Below are positions 1-7,913 of a DNA stretch of 49,985 bases, piece by piece. Within the stretch, counting starts at the first letter, position 1, and every line of letters begins with the position of its first letter. The DNA comes from Bacillota bacterium (lineage in GTDB: Bacteria > Bacillota > Sulfobacillia > Sulfobacillales > Sulfobacillaceae). The notes under the pieces were generated by a model, which saw only the letters and a program-made list of their open reading frames with translations, was not told the origin of the DNA and did no database searches. The position numbers were made by a program, and so were the translations under genes. The stretch spans positions 1 through 49,985 of the forward strand of contig JAIMBD010000017.1 of the NCBI GenBank assembly GCA_023511625.1, in the 5' to 3' direction.

Positions 1-618
1 TACCGTCCGGCGAAGCCTGGCCAGCTTTACTGGCGCATCGCCCAGTTCCTGTTTCCCTTCTACACCCAGCCGCCGGAAGGGGTCTTGGGACACAAGGCTT
101 TCACCCGCGCCTGGGTGCCGATGGACGACGAGCACACCATGTACTTCAACATCGGGATTCCGCGTCCCCGCTACCCGATTGAAGGGACCTCGCCCAAGTA
201 CCCCGGCGTGCGCTCGGGGATGCTGCCCAACGACACCGGATGGTACGGGCGCTTTCGGCTAGAGGCGCGAGCGGAGAACGACTACCTTATCGACCGCCAC
301 AAGCAGCGCACGGAGGATTATTCCGGGATCGAGAGCATCAACACCCAGGACCAGGCCATCACCGAGAGCATGGGGGCCATCTACGACCGTACCGAGGAGC
401 ACCTGGCCGTCTCTGACGTCATGGTCATCCGCGTCCGGCGCCGCCTGTTGGCCGCCGTCCGGGCGTTTCAACAAAAGGGGACCGTGCCGCCGGGCGTGGA
501 CCAACCCGAGGTCTACCGCGTGCGGTCGGGGGGTGTGCTGTTGCCCGAAGGCGCCGATTGGATCGCGGCCACCGAGGAGTTGCGGCGGGCCTACGCCGTC
601 CATCCTCCCCTGGCGTAA
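1..618 (+). CDS. Rieske-type aromatic-ring-hydroxylating oxygenase, large-subunit C-terminal part (partial)
   Basis: The reading frame is open from the first base of the window, so the 5' part (Rieske [2Fe-2S] domain) lies outside. The visible 205 residues match the catalytic-domain end of phthalate 4,5-dioxygenase-like oxygenases: RAWVPMDDEHT, then ENDYLIDRHKQR and TQDQAITESMG, ending in the typical tail around SGGVLLPEGADW. Enzymes of this family hydroxylate or O-demethylate aromatic acids using electrons from a separate reductase. The next gene on the same strand is an MFS transporter of the aromatic/organic-acid type, which suggests an uptake-plus-oxidation pair. The substrate cannot be told from this fragment. 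Confidence 0.85.
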   Translation, partial: YRPAKPGQLYWRIAQFLFPFYTQPPEGVLGHKAFTRAWVPMDDEHTMYFNIGIPRPRYPIEGTSPKYPGVRSGMLPNDTGWYGRFRLEARAENDYLIDRHKQRTEDYSGIESINTQDQAITESMGAIYDRTEEHLAVSDVMVIRVRRRLLAAVRAFQQKGTVPPGVDQPEVYRVRSGGVLLPEGADWIAATEELRRAYAVHPPLA

Positions 619-640
619 TCCAGGACGCCGCGCGAACGAG

Positions 641-664
641 GTCGGCGGGGTCCGCTCCGCCGAC
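641..664 (+). terminator. Strong hairpin after the oxygenase gene
   Basis: GTCGGCGGGG pairs with CTCCGCCGAC around a TCCG loop, a 10-bp stem with one G-T pair, 22 bases after the oxygenase stop. No T-run follows, so termination is plausible but not certain; it may instead protect the 3' end. Confidence 0.4.
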
Positions 665-753
665 CAAAAGGGGGTGGTTTCGGCATAAAAGACAGAACTT
701 AGGTAACACACAGGCGTTTAAGGAGATGTGCGAAAAGAAAGGAGGAGGAATCC

Positions 754-2112
754 GTGGCGTTTGCCTTAGCCCGTTGGGCGGAAGAGGCTGGTTTTACCGC
801 TGAGCGGCGGCGGTACGTGTTCGGGGGATGGCTCAGCAGCGCACTCGGGACCTACGACCTTTTTCTGACCGTCATCGTGTTGCCGGCCGCCATCGCCTAT
901 TTCGAGCCGCCTTCCCTCCCGGCGGTGGTCCAAGTGACGCTGGTCAACCTGACCTTCCTGATCTCGATCTTGGCTGCACCTATCGGCGGCTTGATCCTGG
1001 CCCCCTTGGGCGACCGCGTGGGGCGGCGCACGCTGGTGGTCATCGCCGGCGGGGGCTACGCCCTGGTGACGCTGTTGATGGCCATCCTCCCCGGGTACGC
1101 CAGCTGGGGCTACGGGGCCATCGGCGCCTTGTTGTTCCTGCGGTTCCTCGGCAGTGCCATGAGCAGTGCCACCGTCGGCGCCTCGGTCGCCATCGCCCTG
1201 GAATGGACGCCGAAACCGTGGCGGGGACTGATAGGCGGCTGCCTCGGAGTGGCGCCCACGAGTGGCGTCATCCTCTTAAGCGCGGCACAGCTCGCAGCCT
1301 TGAAGATCTGGCCGGGGCCGGCCTTTGTGCACACCGGATGGCGGGCGCCCTTCCTCTTCGCCACGGTCTTGGGCGTGGCCTTGCTGTTCTCCGTCTTTCT
1401 GCGCATGCGAGACGTGGAGTACTTCGAGCACCGGCGCCACCAGCGGGAGGCGCGCCCCATCCGCTCGGTGTTCTCCCGCGCCAACATCCACATGTTCGGA
1501 CAAGGGTTCCTGCTCTACTCCGGCTACCTCTTCGCCATTCAGGTGGCCGTGACCTTCTTGCCGTCCCTGCTCATCAACTACCTCAAGCAGCCGCCGTCGC
1601 AGGTGACCGGCTTGGTGTTGGTGGGCAATGTGGGGATCCTCATCAGCGGCGTGATCCTGGGGGCCATCAGCCAGCGCATCGGGCGCCGGACGGCGCTCAT
1701 CCTCGGCGGAGCGTGGATCGTCGTCTTGTCCACCCTCTTCTACTACTTCATGATTGCGGCCGCCGCGCACGGGGCCGGGTTTGCCACCGTGGGACTGCTC
1801 GGGTTTGCGGTCATCGTCTTAAGCGTGGCGCCGTTCTCGGGCATGGTCCTGACCTACCTCGCCGAACGGTATCCCATCCAGATCCGGGCTACCGGGTTTA
1901 CGGCCGTCATCACCCTCGCCAACATCATCCCGGGGTTTTCGAGCTTCATCCTGTTGGGCCTAAGCCGCTTCATGCCCTATCAGTATACGGTGCTGGTGCT
2001 GGTGGTCTTGGCGGGGCTTCTGACGGCTGTGGGAGCTTGGGCCGGTCCGGAGACCCGCGACGTCGACATGGTGCCGACGGAGGAGGTGGAGTCAAGCCGC
2101 ACGGCCCAGTAA
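754..2112 (+). CDS. MFS transporter, aromatic/organic-acid:H+ symporter type
   Basis: This 452-residue protein shows the 12-helix major facilitator pattern. The family signature between helices 2 and 3 reads APLGDRVGRR, and its second copy in the C-terminal half reads ISQRIGRRT. The N-terminal half carries GTYDLFLTVIVLP, as in the metabolite:H+ symporter subfamily that imports aromatic and dicarboxylic acids. The GTG start at 754 is set by AAAGGAGGAGG about 8 bases upstream. It sits 135 bases after the Rieske oxygenase gene on the same strand and is followed by a strong hairpin, so it likely supplies the oxygenase with substrate. Substrate identity is inference. Confidence 0.85.
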   Translation: MAFALARWAEEAGFTAERRRYVFGGWLSSALGTYDLFLTVIVLPAAIAYFEPPSLPAVVQVTLVNLTFLISILAAPIGGLILAPLGDRVGRRTLVVIAGGGYALVTLLMAILPGYASWGYGAIGALLFLRFLGSAMSSATVGASVAIALEWTPKPWRGLIGGCLGVAPTSGVILLSAAQLAALKIWPGPAFVHTGWRAPFLFATVLGVALLFSVFLRMRDVEYFEHRRHQREARPIRSVFSRANIHMFGQGFLLYSGYLFAIQVAVTFLPSLLINYLKQPPSQVTGLVLVGNVGILISGVILGAISQRIGRRTALILGGAWIVVLSTLFYYFMIAAAAHGAGFATVGLLGFAVIVLSVAPFSGMVLTYLAERYPIQIRATGFTAVITLANIIPGFSSFILLGLSRFMPYQYTVLVLVVLAGLLTAVGAWAGPETRDVDMVPTEEVESSRTAQ

Positions 2113-2114
2113 CG

Positions 2115-2150
2115 GCAAAGCGTGGGCGCCTTCCGGCGCCCACGCTTTGC
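2115..2150 (+). terminator. Perfect 16-bp hairpin after the MFS gene
   Basis: GCAAAGCGTGGGCGCC is followed by TTCC and its exact reverse complement, two bases after the MFS stop codon. The downstream sequence has only short T-runs, so it is a terminator-like structure rather than a textbook intrinsic terminator. Confidence 0.6.
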
Positions 2151-2278
2151 TCTGGCGTTTCCTGGCGCCGATAGCTCTTTCTGCGCCTCCGACCGGGGTC
2201 CGGCCTTTCGACGGCGCTCCCCGCCCTGCCTTCCCCCGGGGCAGATCCGGTACAATAGGCCCGACGGAGGTGCCGAGG

Positions 2279-3439
2279 GTGCGGTGCCAGCGATGCGGCG
2301 CGACAGTAGAAGAATGGGCCAACTATTGCCGATTTTGCGGAAGCCCGCTGTGGCCGCGCGGCAGGCTCGTCCTCCAGTGGCGGGGGATGGCCGTCGCGGC
2401 TGCCGTGGCAGCAGGCGTGGGGGTCGCGGCGCGACTTTGGCCCCTCGTGGGGGCGCATCGGACTGTTCCTCCGCCACTCTCCCTGCCGGCCCTCGTGGAA
2501 CGGGAACTCGGGAGCGTGGTCTCGGTGGAGGCTGTTGCGGCCGACGGCTCTGACCAAGGGTCGGGGTTCATCTACGACCGTCGCGGCGATATCCTCACCA
2601 ACGCCCACGTGGTGGCCGGGGCCGAGCAGGTGTGGGTGCGCACGGCCCAGGGCCAACGCTATGCCGCACAGGTCATCGGGGAGGATCCGACCCGTGACGT
2701 GGCAGCGCTGCGGGTGGCGGCGTTAAGCCACGTGCCGCCTTTGGCCCTGGCCGACTCCCAAACGGTGGCCCTGGGAGATGCGGTGGTGGCCTTCGGCAGC
2801 CCCCTCGGCCTGAAGAACACCGTCACCGAAGGCAACATCAGCGGGCTGGATCGCAATTTTGCCATCGCACCGGCCGTCTACCGCGGCGTGTTTCAGATCT
2901 CGGCGCCCATCGCCCCCGGCAACAGCGGCGGGCCGCTGGTTTTAGCCGCCAACGGGGAGGTGGTGGGCATCGAGACGGCCGCCGTGGTCAACGTCGGAGG
3001 CAACATCGGCTTCGCCATCCCCATCGACCAGGTAAAGGCCTTGGCCGAAGCCTGGGCGGCCCACCCCGAACCGCCGCCGAGCCCTGCCCAGGCCTTGGCG
3101 ACGGCCAGTCAAAACCTGGTTCGCCAGTTCTACCAAGACCTCAATCGACGCCAATACGCCCAAGCCTGGTCTCTCTTGGGGTCGGCGTGGCGGACCAGCA
3201 CTCCCTTGTCGGTCTTTGCGGCCGGATATGCCAACACCGTGCAGGACCAGGTGTCGGCCGTCAAAGCCGTGCATGTCTCGGCCCAGTCGGCGGTGGTCAC
3301 GGCCAACCTCGTGGCCAAGGCGCGGGTGGCCGGCGGCGCCTTGGCCGTCACCCGCTACCGGCTCCGCTATCAGGTGGGGTGGGAAGGGGGCCATCTGGCC
3401 ATCCTGTCGGGACAAGGCACGGTGATCCCGGGACCCTGA
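2279..3439 (+). CDS. Membrane-anchored trypsin-like serine protease with N-terminal zinc ribbon
   Basis: The HtrA/DegP-type catalytic triad is visible: H110 in TNAHVV, D140 in DPTRDVAAL and S216 in GNSGGP. Residues 3-20 hold two CxxC pairs, a zinc ribbon that would lie in the cytoplasm; residues 34-56 form one membrane helix, placing the protease outside. The usual PDZ domain is absent; the C-terminal 110 residues instead look like an NTF2/SnoaL-type fold beginning VRQFYQDLNRRQYAQAW. I chose GTG 2279 (386 residues) rather than upstream in-frame starts because GGAGG sits at the right distance and the protein then begins exactly at the zinc ribbon. A good -10 hexamer, TACAAT, lies at 2251-2256. 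A role in envelope protein quality control is inferred. Confidence 0.85.
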   Translation: MRCQRCGATVEEWANYCRFCGSPLWPRGRLVLQWRGMAVAAAVAAGVGVAARLWPLVGAHRTVPPPLSLPALVERELGSVVSVEAVAADGSDQGSGFIYDRRGDILTNAHVVAGAEQVWVRTAQGQRYAAQVIGEDPTRDVAALRVAALSHVPPLALADSQTVALGDAVVAFGSPLGLKNTVTEGNISGLDRNFAIAPAVYRGVFQISAPIAPGNSGGPLVLAANGEVVGIETAAVVNVGGNIGFAIPIDQVKALAEAWAAHPEPPPSPAQALATASQNLVRQFYQDLNRRQYAQAWSLLGSAWRTSTPLSVFAAGYANTVQDQVSAVKAVHVSAQSAVVTANLVAKARVAGGALAVTRYRLRYQVGWEGGHLAILSGQGTVIPGP

Positions 3440-3445
3440 CCGGCA

Positions 3446-5257
3446 TCACTTCCCCTCTGCCGGTTGTGTCTGCGGCCACGGCACCTTGAGCCACGCTTCG
3501 AACAAGGCGCGTTCGGCGGCGCTGGCATCGGCGCGAGGACGGACCACCACCTTGGTGTAGGGCGCCGGTCCCAACACCACCGGAACCTCCACCAGCTCGT
3601 CGCGGCGAAAGACTGTGACCGTGACGGTGTCCCCAGGCTGGAAGTCGCGTTCGAGGCGGGTCATCAGCTGGTCGCGGGTGCGTACCCGCACGCGATTGAG
3701 CGCCACCACCTCATCCTCGGGGTACAAGAGCTCGGCCGCAGGACCCCCGACGAGGCTTACGCGCACCACCGGCGCCCGAGCCTCAGGGTCCCACTCCACG
3801 CCGAGCCAGGCGCGGGCCGGGACCGGAGGGGAGCCGGCTGGGCCTGCGGCGTCGCCCTCCTCGGCGTCGGGGAGGGGGCGCCAGCCCCGCTCGACCACAA
3901 GGCCCGCCCAGCCGAGATACTCGTCTATGGGCAAGGGGTCGACGCCGTCCACGTACCGGTCGAAGAAGTCTTGCAGTGAGCTGCCCACCACCTCCTCGGC
4001 CGTCTCCTGATAGACAGACTCCGGAAATCCCACCTGATGTCTCCCATAGCGGTCCCAGAGGCGGTGGAGGACGTCCTCGAGGCCCCGCTGTCCCTGCGTG
4101 CGCCGCCGGATCTCCAAGTCAAGGCAGGTGCCGACCAGGTCGCCCTTGAGGTAGTAGGAGATGGTGCGGTTGGGGGAGTCGGGCGAGGGCTTGTAGAACT
4201 TGGTCCACGCCTCCAAGCTGGCTTGGCTGAGGCTTTGCTGAAACCGGCCGGGCGTCTTTTCGTAGGCTTGAATGCGCTCGCCCAACCCCTCGAGGTACCG
4301 AAGCGGCGTGTCCAGGCCGGCCCACAGCAGAGTCAGGCCGGCATAGTAGTCGGTGACGCCCTCCATGGCCCAAAGCAGGTGGGTGTAGTTCTCCCGGTCG
4401 TAATCAAAAGGGCCCAGGGCTTCGGGGTGGATGCGCTTGACGTTCCAGAGGTGAAAAAACTCGTGGGCGATGAGCTTTAACACCTTGCGGTACTGCTTGG
4501 GCGGTCTGAACTGAAACCGTTCCACGTTGATGGTGGTGGAGTTCAAATGTTCAAGCCCCCCGCGGTTGCGGTCGGTCAGGTGCAGGATGAAGGTGTACGC
4601 CGCGTAGGGCAGGCCCCCCATCAGGCGCGCTTGCGTTGCCACGATGCGTTGGATGTCTTGGGTCAGCCGGGCGAGGTCTTCGTTGCCGGTGCCCCACACC
4701 GCCACGGTGTGCGGCTTGCCTTCCACCTCGAACCGCACCGTACGGTGGGTCCCCACCTCGACGGGGCTGTCGATGAGAACGTCGTAGGAGGGCGCCCAGA
4801 AACGGTGCGGTGCATCGGCCACCCGCTCCAGCCCCGTAGCCACCTTCCAGCCCGGCGGGGCCTCGATCTCCACCTCCACCGGGGCTTCGGGGCGGTCGTC
4901 GACCAACAAGAACAGCTGGGCCCCATTCCAGTAGGCGTGGGTGGCGTCCAGGTGGCTGGCTCGCACGTTCAGCTCGTAGGCGAAGACGTGGTAGCGAATG
5001 TCCACCGTGGCCGGCTCCCCCAGCTCGAACTGCCACCGGTTCTTGGCCACCTGGTCGACGGCCAAGGGCCGCCCGTGCGCCGAAGCCTCAAGGCCAAAGA
5101 GGTTGCGGGCATAGTCTTGAATCTGATACGAACCGGGCGTCCATACCGGCAGGCTCAAGACGTGCCGACCGGCCGAAAGATCGGGGATGTGGCAGCGGAG
5201 GTCGAAGACGTGAGATGCCGGACGGAGAAACGATACCGTGTAGCGGATGGATGCCAC
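3446..5257 (-). CDS. M61 family metallopeptidase (glycyl aminopeptidase type) with PDZ domain
   Basis: This 603-residue protein has the M61 layout: an N-terminal beta-rich domain with VWTPGSYQIQDYARN, a thermolysin-like core with zinc motif HEFFH at 265-269 followed by WNVKRI, a third ligand Glu in WAMEGVTDYY near residue 303, and a C-terminal PDZ domain (around GDTVTVTVFRR). Family members cleave N-terminal glycine or acidic residues from peptides. GTG at 5257 is preferred over the TTG at 5281 because AGAGGAGGGG lies just upstream of the GTG and inside the longer version. No secretion signal is evident, so it is probably cytoplasmic. It converges on the protease gene with a 6-base gap. Confidence 0.9.
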   Translation of the reverse strand: MASIRYTVSFLRPASHVFDLRCHIPDLSAGRHVLSLPVWTPGSYQIQDYARNLFGLEASAHGRPLAVDQVAKNRWQFELGEPATVDIRYHVFAYELNVRASHLDATHAYWNGAQLFLLVDDRPEAPVEVEIEAPPGWKVATGLERVADAPHRFWAPSYDVLIDSPVEVGTHRTVRFEVEGKPHTVAVWGTGNEDLARLTQDIQRIVATQARLMGGLPYAAYTFILHLTDRNRGGLEHLNSTTINVERFQFRPPKQYRKVLKLIAHEFFHLWNVKRIHPEALGPFDYDRENYTHLLWAMEGVTDYYAGLTLLWAGLDTPLRYLEGLGERIQAYEKTPGRFQQSLSQASLEAWTKFYKPSPDSPNRTISYYLKGDLVGTCLDLEIRRRTQGQRGLEDVLHRLWDRYGRHQVGFPESVYQETAEEVVGSSLQDFFDRYVDGVDPLPIDEYLGWAGLVVERGWRPLPDAEEGDAAGPAGSPPVPARAWLGVEWDPEARAPVVRVSLVGGPAAELLYPEDEVVALNRVRVRTRDQLMTRLERDFQPGDTVTVTVFRRDELVEVPVVLGPAPYTKVVVRPRADASAAERALFEAWLKVPWPQTQPAEGK

Positions 5258-5367
5258 GAAGCGTACCCCTCCTCTTGTCAACGCCTGGGTTACCTAGGCG
5301 GTTTGGGAGCATCTGTATTTGAGCATACCACCGCGTCACCCAAACCCGAGCCGATTTGGGCAGGCGG

Positions 5368-5395
5368 TTGCTCGCCATCGCCCAGGGGTTACAAT
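5368..5395 (+). promoter_or_regulatory. Sigma-A-like promoter for the small membrane protein
   Basis: TTGCTC and TACAAT are separated by 16 bases, 21 bases before the ATG at 5417. The hexamers fit the vegetative consensus moderately well; no operator is visible. Confidence 0.5.
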
Positions 5396-5416
5396 AGAGA
5401 GAAAGGGGTGAGGCGA

Positions 5417-5683
5417 ATGAGCCGCGCGTGGATTATCCTGGGGATTATCGTCAACCTCTTCGTGCCGGGCCTCGGGACTGTGATGATGGGGAAATGGGTG
5501 ACCGGCCTCGTCCAGCTCGCCATCTTGGGCCTGATCTGGCTTGTGGGCCTTTTGACCTTCGGCCTCGGTACCTTCATCCTGGCCCCTATCCACGGCCTAG
5601 TCTGGCTCTGGGCCTTGGTCGGCGGGCTGTGGCAACTGGCAGTGGCCAGCGGTCGGGCCCGCACCAACCGCTGGATGTGGTGA
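5417..5683 (+). CDS. Small membrane protein, 88 residues
   Basis: ATG 5417 follows GAAAGGGGTGAGG. The protein has a short polar start and two or three hydrophobic helices separated by glycines (IILGIIVNLFVPGLGTVMMG, then LAILGLIWLVGLLTFGLG, then a Trp-rich third segment). The VPGLGTVMMGKW pattern resembles TM2-type small membrane proteins, where a Pro-Gly turn joins two helices. It stands alone between divergent and convergent neighbours with its own promoter. No function can be assigned. Confidence 0.8.
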   Translation: MSRAWIILGIIVNLFVPGLGTVMMGKWVTGLVQLAILGLIWLVGLLTFGLGTFILAPIHGLVWLWALVGGLWQLAVASGRARTNRWMW

Positions 5684-5692
5684 GCCGGGCGC

Positions 5693-6229
5693 CTACCGCG
5701 CCGGCACCTCGACTTCGGCGGGGTCGAAGCGGGCGATCCAGCCCTCCGGGCTTTGAAACAGCCGCACCGCCTTCAGCCGCCGCAGCGAGGTCAGTTCGAA
5801 CGCGTGCCGCACGCCGGCAGGGATGGCGATGAGGTCGCCCGGCTCAAGGGTCACGGTAAAGGTGGCGCCGTTGGCGGTCAGGGTGTAGTCTGCTTCTCCG
5901 TCCACCACCAACCGGATCTCGGCTTCGCTGTGGTGGTGGGGCAGGCGGGAAGGGGAGAGGGCGTCGTCGAGAGCCGGCGTGAGTTCGGGGGCCAGGAGGA
6001 CGAGGTCGTAGGAAATGGTGTGAAATGCCTCCGCCATGCGGCTTAACGGTGCGGACAAGGCCTCGATGACCGCGATGCGCTCGCGCCCGTCGAGGTTCCA
6101 ACCTCGGCGCAGCCGATCCGGCAATCCCGCAAGGTCCCAGTGCTCGTAGTAGATGCCGTGGACGGTGAGGTACTCCACGACGTCCAGCGGACACGAGGCG
6201 GTGGGCCTCCACTCCACGATCCGTGCCAT
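5693..6229 (-). CDS. mtnD: Acireductone dioxygenase-like cupin (ARD)
   Basis: This 178-residue cupin has the four metal ligands of acireductone dioxygenase: H98 and H100 in PHHHSEAEIR, E104, and H142 in PAGVRHAFEL. It also has the family C-terminal VRLFQSPEGW. ARD oxidises the acireductone of the methionine salvage pathway to the 2-oxo acid precursor of methionine (Fe form). ATG 6229 is chosen because GAGAGAGGGAG precedes it and the longer frame runs into the riboswitch. The S-box directly upstream independently supports a sulfur/methionine role. No other salvage genes (mtnA, mtnB, mtnK) are in the window, so it may act with genes elsewhere or on a related substrate. Confidence 0.85.
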   Translation of the reverse strand: MARIVEWRPTASCPLDVVEYLTVHGIYYEHWDLAGLPDRLRRGWNLDGRERIAVIEALSAPLSRMAEAFHTISYDLVLLAPELTPALDDALSPSRLPHHHSEAEIRLVVDGEADYTLTANGATFTVTLEPGDLIAIPAGVRHAFELTSLRRLKAVRLFQSPEGWIARFDPAEVEVPAR

Positions 6230-6270
6230 TGGGTCACTCCCTCTCTCTGGCGGATCCCCGAAAGGCCGCC

Positions 6271-6305
6271 AAAATAAAGACTCCACGGTCGAGAGAGGCC
6301 GTGGA
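6271..6305 (-). terminator. Intrinsic terminator of the S-box expression platform
   Basis: On the minus strand TCCACGG, a 10-base loop and CCGTGGA are followed by GTCTTTATTTT. The loop contains CTCTCTC, which can pair with GAGAGAG at the 3' side of the riboswitch P1 stem. This gives the expected antiterminator alternative: SAM-bound RNA forms P1 and lets the terminator fold. Confidence 0.85.
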
Positions 6306-6315
6306 TCACGGAACT

Positions 6316-6416
6316 CTCTCATCTCTCGGTCTTGCGACCGCCGGAGTTGGCACCGCACGATGGACGCCGGTTGCCCAGGCTTCACAGGGCCGTTCCCTCT
6401 GCCTGTCTTGATAAGA
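6316..6416 (-). ncRNA. SAM-I riboswitch (S-box leader)
   Basis: Read on the minus strand, the element starts CTCTTATCAAGA and contains GGCAGAGGGAACGGCCC, TGAAGCC, GGCAACCGG, GGTGCCAACTCC and a closing GAGAGATGAGAG, in the order of the SAM-I aptamer. P1 pairs CTCTTATC with GATGAGAG (one G-U). The conserved kink-turn and pseudoknot segments are recognisable. It is followed by the terminator and then the ARD-like gene, so high SAM should stop transcription. This is well-established behaviour of the class; its action here is inferred from sequence. Confidence 0.95.
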
Positions 6417-6442
6417 GCGTGGAGCTATGCAATTTTGAGACC

Positions 6443-6471
6443 ATAGTACGGGGGATGGCGGACGAAGTCAA
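6443..6471 (-). promoter_or_regulatory. Promoter driving the S-box/ARD transcript
   Basis: On the minus strand TTGACT and TACTAT are separated by exactly 17 bases, ending about 27 bases before the aptamer. The match to a vegetative promoter is strong. It abuts the terminator of the upstream sulfate operon. Confidence 0.75.
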
Positions 6472-6472
6472 G

Positions 6473-6510
6473 GCCAAAAAGGGCGGAGGCCAAAAAATCG
6501 CTCCGCCCTT
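6473..6510 (-). terminator. Intrinsic terminator of the cysH-sat operon
   Basis: On the minus strand AAGGGCGGAG, a 12-base loop and CTCCGCCCTT are followed by TTTTGG. It lies 36 bases after the stop of the 58-residue gene and directly before the next minus-strand promoter. Confidence 0.85.
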
Positions 6511-6546
6511 GATGGCATCACGTCTCCCGGGGGCCCCATCAGGCGG

Positions 6547-6723
6547 CTACCAACCGGCACGCGCGAGCCAGGTCACGCCCGCCGCACCCAAGGCCACCAG
6601 GAGGTCGCCCAACACCTGACCTTTGGAAGTCAGGTCCACACCGCCCAAAATCAGGTCCACGGCCGCCAACATCGCCATCCCCCATCCCCACATCCGGTCC
6701 TCCGTCGACGGCTTGCGGTCCAT
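6547..6723 (-). CDS. Small membrane protein, 58 residues, in the sulfate operon
   Basis: ATG 6723 has GGGAGGA 8 bases upstream and starts 32 bases after the sat stop. After a charged start (MDRKPSTEDR) it has two hydrophobic stretches, MWGWGMAMLAAVDLILGG and VLGDLLVALGAAGVTWLA. It is the last gene before the operon terminator. I do not recognise a family; co-transcription with sulfate-activating enzymes suggests but does not prove a link to sulfur metabolism. Confidence 0.7.
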   Translation of the reverse strand: MDRKPSTEDRMWGWGMAMLAAVDLILGGVDLTSKGQVLGDLLVALGAAGVTWLARAGW

Positions 6724-6755
6724 GGCGCGGTCCTCCCTTGGGGTCTTGGGTTTGC

Positions 6756-7913
6756 TTAGGCGTCCGGGGCCGACAGGGTGTCGGTCGCGTCTGCCAGCGC
6801 CTGGCGCAGGCTCTCCACCACCTCCGGGCGCATGATTTCGGCCGGGATGGGCTCGCCGCGAGCCAGCCGGTGGCGAAGATCGGTCCCGGACAGCAAAAGC
6901 CAGTGCTCGGGGCCGTGGGGGCAGGTGCGCTGCGAGGCCATGGCTTGGCACCGTCGGCAATACCCCACTGCTTCAAAGCATATGGGCGTGATGCCGAGTT
7001 CATCGCGGTGGGCCACAATCCACTCGCGGGCGGCATCTGGCGGGTAGAACCCGCCGGCCCCGGCGTGGTCCCGCCCGATGATGATGTGGGTGGCGCCGTA
7101 ATTCCGGCGCACCAAAGCGTGAAATCCGGCCTCACGGGGACCGGCATAGCGCATGGGGGCCGGGAACACCGCCAAGAGTACCCGCCCGGCGGGGTAGTAG
7201 TGGGCGAGGGCGGTGCGGTACGCCGCCAGGCGGGCCGCCGCGGGCAAGTCGTCGTCCTTGGTGAGGCCGACCAAGGGATGGATAAGGAGGCCATCCACCC
7301 ACTCCAGGGCCACCTTGTGCAGGTATTCATGCGCCCGGTGCGGCGGGTTGCGGGTCTGAAAGGCGGCGACGGTGCGCCAGCCCCGTTCGGCCAACGCTTG
7401 GCGGACCTGGGCCGGGTCGGCCGGTTCGGGGAAGGGCAGGGTTCCCACTGCGACCCCGATGACACGACCGGCCAAACACCAGGGCGACTCCTGGTAGAGT
7501 CGCGCGACGCCGGGATGGGCAGAGTCGGCGGTCCCGTACACGGCTTGGGCCTCGGCCCTAAGGTCGCGCCAAAACAGCTCGCGCGGCTCCAAGATGGCCC
7601 GAAACCCCCCGGCGCCCCACAGGGCCACCTTGGCCGCCCGGACCAGGGCACGTCCTTGGGCCTCGGGGACCGGCAGCACCACCGGCAAGGGAAACAGGTG
7701 GCCATCGGGCAGCCGCGCGGTGTCGCGCACGGCGCGGTATTGGGCGGCGTCCATGAACCCGTCCAAGGGGTGATAGGCCCCAAAGGCCAACAGGCGGGCC
7801 TCTTGTTCGGATGCGGGAAAGAGCCGAAGCCGGGGCCAGGATTGCATCCGGGCCAGGGTCTCGGCTTGCTCCGCCTCAGGGACGAAGTGGCGCGAAGGCA
7901 ACTGGGCCGTCAT
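6756..7913 (-). CDS. sat: Sulfate adenylyltransferase (ATP sulfurylase)
   Basis: The 385-residue protein carries the ATP sulfurylase nucleotide-binding motif QTRNPPHRAHE at 186-196 and GRDHAG at 280-285, and keeps the usual single-domain length without an APS-kinase fusion. Near the C-terminus it has CRRC and a further TCPHG, likely a zinc site found in many bacterial and archaeal homologues. It converts sulfate and ATP to APS. Its ATG overlaps the cysH stop as ATGA, so the two are translationally coupled. With the APS reductase upstream and no cysC or cysN-cysD in sight, the route is direct APS reduction to sulfite. Confidence 0.95.
   Translation of the reverse strand: MTAQLPSRHFVPEAEQAETLARMQSWPRLRLFPASEQEARLLAFGAYHPLDGFMDAAQYRAVRDTARLPDGHLFPLPVVLPVPEAQGRALVRAAKVALWGAGGFRAILEPRELFWRDLRAEAQAVYGTADSAHPGVARLYQESPWCLAGRVIGVAVGTLPFPEPADPAQVRQALAERGWRTVAAFQTRNPPHRAHEYLHKVALEWVDGLLIHPLVGLTKDDDLPAAARLAAYRTALAHYYPAGRVLLAVFPAPMRYAGPREAGFHALVRRNYGATHIIIGRDHAGAGGFYPPDAAREWIVAHRDELGITPICFEAVGYCRRCQAMASQRTCPHGPEHWLLLSGTDLRHRLARGEPIPAEIMRPEVVESLRQALADATDTLSAPDA

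Noticed and set aside
4547-5416. Long plus-strand extension upstream of the 88-residue membrane protein
   Set aside because: It runs antisense to the M61 peptidase; the promoter and ribosome binding site place the start at 5417.
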